This document shows, piece by piece, positions 46,028 to 53,590 of a stretch of DNA of 57,786 nucleotides. Position 1 is the first letter of the stretch. Each line of letters starts with the position of its first letter. The notes beneath the pieces were generated by a model that was given only the letters and a program-made list of their open reading frames with translations, had not been told where the DNA came from and did no database searches. The translations under genes were made by a program, and so were the position numbers. Where the stretch lies: the NCBI RefSeq assembly GCF_001748365.1, contig NZ_BDHH01000017.1, positions 1 through 57,786 of the forward strand. Direction: 5' to 3'. This stretch comes from Fusibacter sp. 3D3. GTDB taxonomy: Bacteria; Bacillota; Clostridia; Peptostreptococcales; Acidaminobacteraceae.

Positions 46028-47872
46028 TTATGAAAGCAATTCTTGAATTTCAAAGGCAATTTGAAGGCGAAGTCGATCTTGATAGTCGTTCAAATCCAGC
46101 TTCAAAATTTCTTCAATACGGCTCAGTCGGTAGGTAAGTGTGTTGCCGTGAATGTGTAGGTGCTCTTTCGTATAGGACCAATTGCAATTGGATTTTAAAT
46201 AGGTGACCAGTGTCGTTAAAAAATCTTCACGAGAGGCGTTGTTGTATTGGAGTAAAGGGTTTAACAGATTTTGTGTATAGTTTAGCAAATCCTCTTGAGT
46301 GTTGGCAAGTAAGAAGCGCTTAATATGGATATCTTTAAAATAAAGCCATTGAATAGAGGCTTGATCTCCTTTGATTAAACGAACGGTATGACGACTGTTT
46401 TCGTAGGCTTCTTTAAATTGATTGATTTCTGAAAAATCATCGCTGATGCCAATTTTTATGAGCAAATCCTTAAAAACAGTTGAATAGTTGCCATGATATT
46501 CTGATTGTATAAAGGTCAGTAAGGATTCCACTTGAAGGGGACCAGATGTTAAATGGACTTCCAAAATGCAGACGATTTGATGATGTCTTATCAAGGCCAC
46601 TGATCCTGGACAATTGTTTTTTAAAAAGGTCGTAAAGTGATGATAATAATGTTTAAGGCAATCACGCATACGCCTTTCATAATTTTGCGTATTGGAGTAA
46701 GAACGCCCTTCAAAAGCAAAATCCAGCAAGAGTATACGATGTGGTGCCGAGAGATTAAAGTGATAACTTTCAGAACATTTTAAGACATAAGCGAGATTAT
46801 CATTACTGATGAGGCTGTCTAAAAAATCCCCTTTTAAGGATTGTTCAAGATCGGTCAATTCATTTTGTTTTAGAAATTCAAGCGCCAAAATCGTAGCGCT
46901 TCGCTCTGCAGTAATAATTTCGTTTTCTAAAAGTGGTGTCGTTTTACTGAGCAGGCAGAGCCAACCCATGGGTTCTAGGTTTACAATTATAGGAAAAATA
47001 AAGTAATGTCTTGCTGTGGTGGACTCATAGAAGTTGTTTTTAGAATTTCTTTGTAACTTTTGGACGATCAGTGGCTTTATGACACGAAGCGTTTCTAAGG
47101 TGTTATGACCGAGCGTATGATGGGTGATGTTGTGAAATATATCGAAGATCAAGATCTCTTTTTGAGTGAGCAGTTTCACTTCGTTAATGATATCTGCCAC
47201 AGTACTGCCCTTTAAAACCATGTCGGTGAATTTACTATGGACTTGTGTGCTGTGTTTATATTTATCGCGTTGACTCTGTATAATCTTATTGTATTCTTCA
47301 AGTTTTCGATTGTTTTCAAGTTCTCTTTCTAAGCTGCGCGCATTGATTATGGCGATGGTCGCTTGTACAGAAATGGCTTTGAGCAGTTCGACATCACTTG
47401 CCACAAGGGGGACTTTATTGCTGAAATTATCGATGACTAAAACGCCTAAAGTTTCATTTCGATGTAGGAGGGGACAACAGATGGAACCATTGATGTTAGA
47501 AGCGATGACGGCACCTTTGACGGCGAGTTCGGTATTGCCCTTGGACATGGTACTCATCGCATTTTTAACGACATTATTATCGGGGAAAAAAACAGGTTCG
47601 TTGCGTAAAAAACACATGCCGGTCATGGATTCGCCAGGTTTCATTTTGACATTTTTAACGGTATCGCCCATGCCCACATAAGCATACATTTCTAATAAAT
47701 CAGAGGCTTTATTATATAAGAAGATACAGCCAGCGTCCCCACCATCGATTAGATCAATGGAGAGTTCAAGCAGTGCCTTGAGAATTTGATCGGTGTCCTG
47801 TGAACTGTTTAGAATTTTACTGGCATCGAGTAATGCTTCTAATTTTTTTTCACGTATTTCAGAATGCTGCAT
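46028..47872 (-). CDS. PucR/CdaR-family regulator with GAF domain
   Basis: A 614-residue regulator. GAF domain at about 10-180 (MKPGESMTGMCFLRNEPVFF), a middle region including a GGDEF-like/CdaR-type fold, and a C-terminal PucR helix-turn-helix (540-614; NWSYTKEHLHIHGNTLTYRL). PucR/CdaR proteins regulate use of purines, sugar acids or amino acids. It is divergent from the permease at 48009 with 136 bp between them, and probably controls that gene and the M20 hydrolases. Perfect AAAGGAGG start. Confidence 0.9.
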   Translation of the reverse strand: MQHSEIREKKLEALLDASKILNSSQDTDQILKALLELSIDLIDGGDAGCIFLYNKASDLLEMYAYVGMGDTVKNVKMKPGESMTGMCFLRNEPVFFPDNNVVKNAMSTMSKGNTELAVKGAVIASNINGSICCPLLHRNETLGVLVIDNFSNKVPLVASDVELLKAISVQATIAIINARSLERELENNRKLEEYNKIIQSQRDKYKHSTQVHSKFTDMVLKGSTVADIINEVKLLTQKEILIFDIFHNITHHTLGHNTLETLRVIKPLIVQKLQRNSKNNFYESTTARHYFIFPIIVNLEPMGWLCLLSKTTPLLENEIITAERSATILALEFLKQNELTDLEQSLKGDFLDSLISNDNLAYVLKCSESYHFNLSAPHRILLLDFAFEGRSYSNTQNYERRMRDCLKHYYHHFTTFLKNNCPGSVALIRHHQIVCILEVHLTSGPLQVESLLTFIQSEYHGNYSTVFKDLLIKIGISDDFSEINQFKEAYENSRHTVRLIKGDQASIQWLYFKDIHIKRFLLANTQEDLLNYTQNLLNPLLQYNNASREDFLTTLVTYLKSNCNWSYTKEHLHIHGNTLTYRLSRIEEILKLDLNDYQDRLRLQIAFEIQELLS

Positions 47873-48008
47873 GAGACCTCCTTTAAGAGTTTTTATTATT
47901 ATATACCTTTAGCACAAAAAAAAATAGAATTATTTGGTGTATATCCCATGGTAATTATGTTACGAAATTGTTAGACTATTCAATAAATAAGTTTGGGAGG
48001 ACTAAGAA

Positions 48009-49199
48009 ATGGTATTAAATGTAGTTTTAGCGTTCAGTATTGTTTTGGCGATTTTGACGATTGGCGAAATTGTGTCAACGAAGACCAAAGCATTCGTGCC
48101 ATCCGTTTTTGTTTCAGCAACTCTTTTCTTAATTGGGTATTGGACCATTTTACCGGCTGACATTGTTACACAGAGTTCATTTTCAACACCGATTGTCTAT
48201 TTATCAATGTATTTATTACTGACTCATATGGGCACGCTGATGAGCGTGAGAGAATTATTAGGACAATGGAGAACCGTTGTAATTGCTCTAGCAGGGATTG
48301 TAGGTATTTGTGCCATGACGCTTACAATAGGGCAAGTCTTATTTGGATGGCAAGCCGTTGTAGCAGGCACACCGCCACTTACAGGTGGTGTCGTGGCATC
48401 TATTTTACTTTCAACTGCCGCAACTGAATTAGGGTTGCCGGCGATTGCAGTGCTTGCAACCGCAATGTACATCATGCAAGGTTTCTTCGGTTATCCTGTA
48501 ACCGCTTTACTTTTGAAAAAGGAAGCAAAACGATTGGCCGATCAAGTGAGAAGTGGTGAAGTTTCTTTTAAACCACATGAAAAATTGGCACAAGAAGCAT
48601 TGGCAGAATCGAGCAAGAAATTTAGAATTTTTCCACCGGTCCCTGAGCAGTATTTAACACCTTATGTGATCTTGGTGAAATTGGGATTTGTGGCATGGCT
48701 TGCCGTGTTAGCATCTCCATTCCTTCATTTAAATCAATTTGTGGTATGTTTACTCTTTGGTGTAATTGGTAGAGAAATTGGTTTCCTTGAAGAAAAAGCG
48801 CTTGTTAAGGCCAATGCATTTGGATTTTTAATGACTGTTTTAATGGCATTTATCTTTGCTGGATTATCTCAAGCAACGCCGGAAATGCTTAAACAGATTG
48901 CAGCACCATTATTTGGTATTATCGTTTTAGGGGTTATTGGCATGGGCATTTTATCAATCCTTGTGGGGAAACTCCTCGGATATACTAAAGAAATGGCATT
49001 TTCTGTGGCAATGACAGCACTTTATGGCTTTCCGGCCGATTATGTTCTAACGATTGAAGCCATCAAATCGATGACTGAAACAGAGGAAGAGCATGATTAT
49101 GCTACGGATCAAATGCTTCCTAAAATGCTTGTAGGTGGTTTTACCACTGTTACCATTGCATCGGTTATCATCGCAGGGATTTTCGTAAAATTATTGTAA
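48009..49199 (+). CDS. Multi-span permease, paralogue of the one at 42545
   Basis: A 396-residue membrane protein with about ten spans. It shares the blocks TIGEIVSTKTKAFVPSVFVS, THMGTLMS, TPPLTGG and MLPKMLVGGFTT with the permease at 42545-43873, but lacks that protein's 45-residue N-terminal extension. Substrate unknown. As it lies next to a PucR-type regulator and carbamoylase-type hydrolases, an N-carbamoyl or N-acyl amino acid, or a related acid, is a reasonable guess. Start follows GGGAGG. Confidence 0.82.
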   Translation: MVLNVVLAFSIVLAILTIGEIVSTKTKAFVPSVFVSATLFLIGYWTILPADIVTQSSFSTPIVYLSMYLLLTHMGTLMSVRELLGQWRTVVIALAGIVGICAMTLTIGQVLFGWQAVVAGTPPLTGGVVASILLSTAATELGLPAIAVLATAMYIMQGFFGYPVTALLLKKEAKRLADQVRSGEVSFKPHEKLAQEALAESSKKFRIFPPVPEQYLTPYVILVKLGFVAWLAVLASPFLHLNQFVVCLLFGVIGREIGFLEEKALVKANAFGFLMTVLMAFIFAGLSQATPEMLKQIAAPLFGIIVLGVIGMGILSILVGKLLGYTKEMAFSVAMTALYGFPADYVLTIEAIKSMTETEEEHDYATDQMLPKMLVGGFTTVTIASVIIAGIFVKLL

Positions 49200-49247
49200 C
49201 CCTTGGGGAGATGTCCCTGACTTTAAGAAGTGGGGGGCATATCCCTA

Positions 49248-49277
49248 ATCCAGTGGGAGTTTTAACTCCCACTGGAT
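49248..49277 (+). terminator. Long perfect hairpin after the permease gene (possible terminator)
   Basis: ATCCAGTGGGAGTT and AACTCCCACTGGAT form a 14-bp stem with a two-base centre. It lacks a downstream T-run, so it may be a processing or stability hairpin rather than a true terminator. Confidence 0.45.
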
Positions 49278-49301
49278 GCAATCCGATAGGATTGTGCAAG
49301 G

Positions 49302-49331
49302 GTTACGAAGGTAGCGAAGCGGACTGAGTAT
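49302..49331 (+). repeat. Small dispersed repeat, copy A
   Basis: A 30-bp unit beginning GTTACGAAGGTAGCGAAGC and ending GGACTGAGTAT, identical to the unit 65 bp downstream (49367-49396). Its 18-bp core is shared with copies at 2683 and 2219. Confidence 0.75.
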
Positions 49332-49366
49332 GATTTCAATAGTAAGAAATTAGGTTCAAAAGTGAA

Positions 49367-49396
49367 GTTACGAAGGTAGCGAAGCGGACTGAGTAT
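49367..49396 (+). repeat. Small dispersed repeat, copy B
   Basis: Identical over 30 bp to copy A. It continues into TATGCTTTGAT, an echo of the ACGCTTTGAT tail of the copies near the DUF1292 gene. Confidence 0.75.
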
Positions 49397-49510
49397 AGAG
49401 TATATGCTTTGATAATAGTTGCACTGGGCAACCCATTGAAGTCGGCACGAGTTTCCTGATAGGCTTGTGTCGATTTCAATCTGTTTTGTTTAAAAGTAAA
49501 GGAGTCCACT

Positions 49511-50743
49511 ATGTATACAAATCTGAATCGCATCAGAGCAGATATTGAAATGCTTTCAACATTCAATGATTCTGATGGCGAGGGTTTAACGCGATTTTCA
49601 CTTACAAAAGCGGATCGCGGGGCAAGAAATTATTTAAAGAACGCACTGGAAAAGCTTGATCTCAAAGTTTATGAAGATGCTGCGGGAAGTTTGATAGGCA
49701 GATTAGAAGGTTCAGAACCCTTGGCGCCGACGATACTGATCGGTTCTCATTTTGACTCTGTGCGCAACGGCGGTCACTTTGATGGTCCAGCAGGTGTGGT
49801 CATGGCGCTTGAGATTATGAGAGTTTTAAAGGCAAAAGATATCAAGTTGCGACATTCAGTGGAATTTGTGGCGATGATTGAAGAAGAAGGGGGTCGGTTT
49901 GGTGCTGGCGTCTTTGGAAGCCGTGCGATGACGGGTCAAGTCACTTATGAAGATCTCGTTAAGCATAAAGATGAAGCGGGCATTTCTATGGCAGAAGCCT
50001 TTGAAGCTTTTGGATTTGATCCCAAGAAGATTGGTGAGGCAGCTAGAAAACCCGAATCTATCAAAGCCTTTATTGAACTGCATATTGAACAAGGACCTGT
50101 GCTCGAACACGAAAAAATAGATGTGGGCATCGTTGAGTCCATCGTTGGGATCAGAGAATTTCGAGTCATCATTAAGGGCCGTCCTGACCATGCGGGCACG
50201 ACGCCAATGACCCTAAGAAAAGATGCACTTTGTGCAGCAGCAGAGGTCATATCTGCGCTTCCCAAGTATGCCAGTCGTGCAGAGGAAGGTACGGTTGCCA
50301 CGGTGGGCGTCTTGGAGGTTAAACCTGGTGCCGCTAATATTATTCCTGGGAAAGTTGAATTTACGGTGGACATTCGGTCCAGACATGCGTCAGCGATCCA
50401 AATTGTACAAGATGAGATTGAAAAAAAGTTGAATGATTTAGCAAATCTTAATGGCATTCAATTTGAAATAGAAATGTTACTTTCTGTTAAACCTGTTGCC
50501 ATTGACGCAGAAGTGATAAAATGTTTTAAAGGACAAGCGGATCAAAATCAATTTTCATATAAAATGATGAACAGCGGTGCAGGTCATGATGCGATGATCA
50601 TGGCATCAATAGCACCATCGGGACTTATTTTTGTGCCCAGTAAAGACGGTAGGAGTCATTGCAAAGAGGAATGGACGGATTATGACGCCCTTCAAAAAGG
50701 GATTGAGCTAATTTGTCATTCTATTATAGAACTTGGGAGGTAA
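49511..50743 (+). CDS. N-carbamoyl-amino-acid hydrolase/allantoate amidohydrolase family (M20)
   Basis: A 410-residue M20-type zinc hydrolase of the carbamoylase/ureidoglycolate group. Metal motifs: GSHFDSVRNGGHFDG (78-92), EEEGGRFG (117-124), and a late His in KDGRSHCKEEW. The dimer-contact motif GRPDHAGTTPM and SGAGHDAM are typical of this group. Members cut the ureido group from N-carbamoyl amino acids or allantoate, releasing ammonia and CO2. Beside an ATC-hydrolase-family gene in the same region, N-carbamoyl-cysteine is a possible substrate. Start follows AAAGGAG. Confidence 0.9.
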   Translation: MYTNLNRIRADIEMLSTFNDSDGEGLTRFSLTKADRGARNYLKNALEKLDLKVYEDAAGSLIGRLEGSEPLAPTILIGSHFDSVRNGGHFDGPAGVVMALEIMRVLKAKDIKLRHSVEFVAMIEEEGGRFGAGVFGSRAMTGQVTYEDLVKHKDEAGISMAEAFEAFGFDPKKIGEAARKPESIKAFIELHIEQGPVLEHEKIDVGIVESIVGIREFRVIIKGRPDHAGTTPMTLRKDALCAAAEVISALPKYASRAEEGTVATVGVLEVKPGAANIIPGKVEFTVDIRSRHASAIQIVQDEIEKKLNDLANLNGIQFEIEMLLSVKPVAIDAEVIKCFKGQADQNQFSYKMMNSGAGHDAMIMASIAPSGLIFVPSKDGRSHCKEEWTDYDALQKGIELICHSIIELGR

Positions 50744-50747
50744 AAAC

Positions 50748-51911
50748 ATGTCGATTAGAGAACTTGTGCACTCACATAAGGATTATGCGATACAAATACG
50801 TCGCGAATTTCACATGAATCCAGAACCGAGCATGAAAGAATACAGAACTTCAGATCGCATCATGGAAGAACTTAATGCCATGGGAATTGAATGTAGAAAA
50901 GCGGCTGGAACAGGTGTCATTGGGATTATTAAGGGAAATGGTGCAGGTAAAACCATTGCACTGAGAGCAGATATCGATGCACTCGATCTTCAGGAAACCA
51001 ATGAAGTGGCTTATAAATCACTCAATGATGGGTTCATGCATGGCTGTGGTCATGATGGACATGCGGCGGGACTCTTGACAGCGGCAAAAGTGCTAAAAGA
51101 AGTGTCAGATTCATTTAAAGGGCAAGTCAAACTTATTTTTCAACCTGCTGAAGAAACTGCAAAAGGCGCTAAAAAGCTGATTGAAGAAGGTGAACTTAAA
51201 GACATCGACGGTATTTTCGGAATCCACCTTTGGAATGATGCACCTGTCGGTAAGATTTCAATAGAAGCAGGACCACGTATGGCTTCTGCGGGTATTTTCA
51301 AAATTTATGTAACGGGTAAGGGGGGGCATGGTTCGATGCCGCATCAAGGCGTAGATGCTGTTATGGTGGGATCAGCCATTGTAACCAGTCTTCAGTCGCT
51401 TGTCAGCAGAGAAATTAGCCCACTGGATCCTGCGGTACTTTCAATCGGAATATTCAATGCGGGGACAAGGTTTAATGTGCTTGCAGGCGAAGCGTACTTA
51501 GAGGGTACAACACGTTGCTTTAGTATGGAAGTTAACGATGCTTTTGAAGGCATGATGAGAAGAGTGATCGACAACACAGCAGCGGCTTATAGGGCAACGG
51601 CGATTTTGGATTATGAGCAATTGGTAGTGCCAACGATCAATACGCCAGAGATGTCTGCTATTGGTGAAAGAGCGGTTGAAACTTTAATGGGGAAAGAGGC
51701 ACTTGTCACTTATGAAAAAACCACTGGTGGAGAAGATTTTTCTTATTATTTAAAAGAAGTACCAGGAGCTTTTGCATTCGTTGGCACTAAAAATGTAGAT
51801 AAGATTCCAAATTTTCCACATCATCATCCTAAATTTGACATCGATGAAGATGCACTTGAGGTAGCAGCTGGTCTATATGCACAGTATGCAATCACCTATT
51901 TAAATGACTAG
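50748..51911 (+). CDS. M20D amidohydrolase (N-acyl-amino-acid hydrolase-like), first of two
   Basis: A 387-residue metal-dependent amidohydrolase. Ligand motifs: HGCGHDGHAAGL, FQPAEETAKGA, GKGGHGSMPHQGVD (dimerisation domain), GEDFSYYLKEVPG, and HHHPKFDID at the C-terminus. Relatives remove acyl groups from amino acids or act on hippurate or indole-acetyl amino acids. ATG 50748 follows GGGAGG and lies four bases after the carbamoylase stop. Overlap with the next start region indicates an operon of three hydrolases. Confidence 0.92.
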   Translation: MSIRELVHSHKDYAIQIRREFHMNPEPSMKEYRTSDRIMEELNAMGIECRKAAGTGVIGIIKGNGAGKTIALRADIDALDLQETNEVAYKSLNDGFMHGCGHDGHAAGLLTAAKVLKEVSDSFKGQVKLIFQPAEETAKGAKKLIEEGELKDIDGIFGIHLWNDAPVGKISIEAGPRMASAGIFKIYVTGKGGHGSMPHQGVDAVMVGSAIVTSLQSLVSREISPLDPAVLSIGIFNAGTRFNVLAGEAYLEGTTRCFSMEVNDAFEGMMRRVIDNTAAAYRATAILDYEQLVVPTINTPEMSAIGERAVETLMGKEALVTYEKTTGGEDFSYYLKEVPGAFAFVGTKNVDKIPNFPHHHPKFDIDEDALEVAAGLYAQYAITYLND

Positions 51912-51921
51912 AGGCGGGTTT

Positions 51922-53091
51922 ATGATGGCTGTAAATAAGGTCTTAGAAGATCAAATTGAATATGTTATCAACATGCGTAGAGAGTTCCATAAAAATCCTG
52001 AAGTGAGTTGGCAAGAGTATCACACGTCAAAACGGATCAAAGAAGAACTTGATAAAGTAGGCATTCCGTGGCGGTCGTGTGCTGAGACAGGCATAGTGGC
52101 CACAATCGTTGGCGGGTTACCTGGGGGTGTTGTTGCCCTTAGGGCAGACATGGATGCGCTTCCTGTGAATGAACAAAATGAAGTGATCTATAAATCCGTA
52201 AAACAGGGCGTTATGCATGCGTGTGGACATGATGGTCATTCTGCTATGTTGCTTGGGGCTGCAAAGGCTCTAGAGGCACTTAAAGCTGAAATACCTGGAA
52301 CTGTTAAACTCTTGTTTCAACCCGCTGAAGAAATGGTTGAAGGCGCTAAGCGCATGATCGCTGAAAACGCGCTAGAACAGGTGGAAGTCATTTTAGGCAT
52401 ACACCTTTGGAATGATTTAGAGACTGGAAAAATGAATATTCAATCGGGTCCAAGAATGGCATCCGGTGATTATGTAATCATTGATTTTAAAGGCAAAGGC
52501 GGCCATGGTTCTATGCCAGATCAGACGGTTGATCCGATTGTAGTGGCTTCTGCTTTTGTCATGAATTCACAGACTATTCTAAGCAGAGAAAAAAGTCCAA
52601 TGGAGTCTGCTGTCTTCACAGTGGGCGAACTCAAGTCGGGCACACGGTTCAATATAATCTCAGAAAGTGCACATCTTGAGGGCACTTTGAGATGTTATGG
52701 TGAAGAGGCGAGAGATCGATTTGCGGATGCGATTAAACGTCACGCTTATGAAACCGCCAAGGCTTTTAGAGCTGAAGCCACCGTGACGATTCATAAAGGC
52801 ACGCCTGCGACGATTAATGAGCCTAAAATTACACAACTTGCAGTTAAAGTGGCTGAGCGCATTGTTGGCTCTGAAAATATGATCTCTCAGGAGAAGACGA
52901 CAGGTAGTGAAGACATGGCTTATTACTTACAAAAAATACCAGGCGTCATGGCTTTTGTGGGTTCTGGCCACAAAGATAAAACACTCAGCTTTCCACATCA
53001 TCATCCGAAATTTGACATTAACGAAGAGAGCTTAAAGTATGGAACAGCACTTTATGTTCAATTTGCACTGAATTATCTTAACAAAATCTAA
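51922..53091 (+). CDS. M20D amidohydrolase, second of two
   Basis: A 389-residue paralogue of the preceding enzyme with the same motifs (HACGHDGHSAML, FQPAEEMVEGA, GKGGHGSMPDQTVD, GSEDMAYYLQKIPG, HHHPKFDIN). Two adjacent ATG codons (51922, 51925) are possible starts after GAGGCGGG; the frame is open back to 51904. Tandem paralogues suggest different acyl or amino-acid preferences. The operon ends here without a clear hairpin before the serS promoter. Confidence 0.92.
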   Translation: MMAVNKVLEDQIEYVINMRREFHKNPEVSWQEYHTSKRIKEELDKVGIPWRSCAETGIVATIVGGLPGGVVALRADMDALPVNEQNEVIYKSVKQGVMHACGHDGHSAMLLGAAKALEALKAEIPGTVKLLFQPAEEMVEGAKRMIAENALEQVEVILGIHLWNDLETGKMNIQSGPRMASGDYVIIDFKGKGGHGSMPDQTVDPIVVASAFVMNSQTILSREKSPMESAVFTVGELKSGTRFNIISESAHLEGTLRCYGEEARDRFADAIKRHAYETAKAFRAEATVTIHKGTPATINEPKITQLAVKVAERIVGSENMISQEKTTGSEDMAYYLQKIPGVMAFVGSGHKDKTLSFPHHHPKFDINEESLKYGTALYVQFALNYLNKI

Positions 53092-53100
53092 AACTTTTAC

Positions 53101-53128
53101 TTGATATTATTTTATTCTGCGATAGAAT
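53101..53128 (+). promoter_or_regulatory. Promoter of the T-box/serS transcript
   Basis: TTGATA (53101-53106), a 16-base spacer and TAGAAT (53123-53128). Transcription would start near 53135. Confidence 0.55.
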
Positions 53129-53134
53129 AAAATT

Positions 53135-53361
53135 AGAATATGAATCAGTGATGATCAAAGCTAAGGTTTAAATTTTGCTGTAGAGAGCTAGCGTGTGGTG
53201 AAAGCTAGTGCATGATTAAACCCCTCCACTTTAGTAACTGTCGGCGATGAGCCGAGGGGTGAGCCCTGTATAGCTTAAACGAGATGGTAGCTGAAATTAC
53301 AGTTACAATTTGGGTGGCAACGCGGAACTTCCGTCCCATGTTTTGGGATGGGAGTTTTTTT
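53135..53361 (+). promoter_or_regulatory. T-box leader (serine) controlling serS
   Basis: The T-box core TGGGTGGCAACGCGG is at 53311-53325, preceded by Stem I with a GGTGAAAGCTAG distal part (53197-53208). It is followed by a terminator hairpin at 53328-53361 (CCGTCCCA with TGGGATGG, then seven T). Uncharged tRNA pairs with the leader and prevents termination. The probable specifier is TCC (Ser) at 53225-53227, followed by A, which fits the serS gene downstream. The leader is 230 bp upstream of the start codon because two copies of a repeat lie between. Confidence 0.88.
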
Positions 53362-53393
53362 AATTCCATGAATCTTCGTACAGTAAAAGGCAA

Positions 53394-53463
53394 AATGTTC
53401 AACCGCTGAAAGATGTCAGCGAAAATCGTTTTGAGTCATCAAGGATGGCTCAAATATGATAAT
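53394..53463 (+). repeat. 70-bp dispersed structured repeat, copy 1
   Basis: Identical to copy 2 at 53501-53570 and about 87% identical to copy 3 at 9201-9270. Two hairpins: CGCTGA/TCAGCG and GAGTCATC/GATGGCTC (one G-U pair). TTGAGT, 18 bases, TATGAT could be a promoter. Confidence 0.85.
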
Positions 53464-53500
53464 ATAAATCATAAGATTTGAGCCGAAAGGCTTGAAGCGG

Positions 53501-53570
53501 AATGTTCAACCGCTGAAAGATGTCAGCGAAAATCGTTTTGAGTCATCAAGGATGGCTCAAATATGATAAT
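53501..53570 (+). repeat. 70-bp dispersed structured repeat, copy 2
   Basis: Exact duplicate of copy 1, separated from it by 37 bp that include a small hairpin with a GAAA loop (GAGCC/GGCTT). It ends 20 bases before the serS start codon, so its TATGAT box could start transcription right before the ribosome site. Confidence 0.85.
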
Positions 53571-53590
53571 AAAAAAAGGTGGTGTAGGTT

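Larger units (their letters stand above)
49200..49510 (+). other. Hairpin- and repeat-rich intergenic region
   Basis: Between the permease and the carbamoylase-type gene. It holds a 14-bp perfect hairpin (49248-49277), a second hairpin CAATCC/GGATTG (49279-49294) and two direct copies of a 30-bp repeat. No reading frame or clear -35/-10 pair stands out. The hydrolase gene has the ribosome site AAGGAG at its end. Confidence 0.6.

Noticed and set aside
49248-49297. Riboswitch in the permease-carbamoylase gap
   Set aside because: The hairpins are simple and I recognise no conserved aptamer core.
49442-49462. TCGGCACG upstream of the carbamoylase gene as a -24 box
   Set aside because: Ten bases after GG the sequence is CT, not GC, so the -12 box fails.
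53394-53570. CRISPR array from the repeated units upstream of serS
   Set aside because: Only two adjacent units of 70 bp with a 37-bp gap, no further spacers, no cas genes, and a third copy lies alone 44 kb away.
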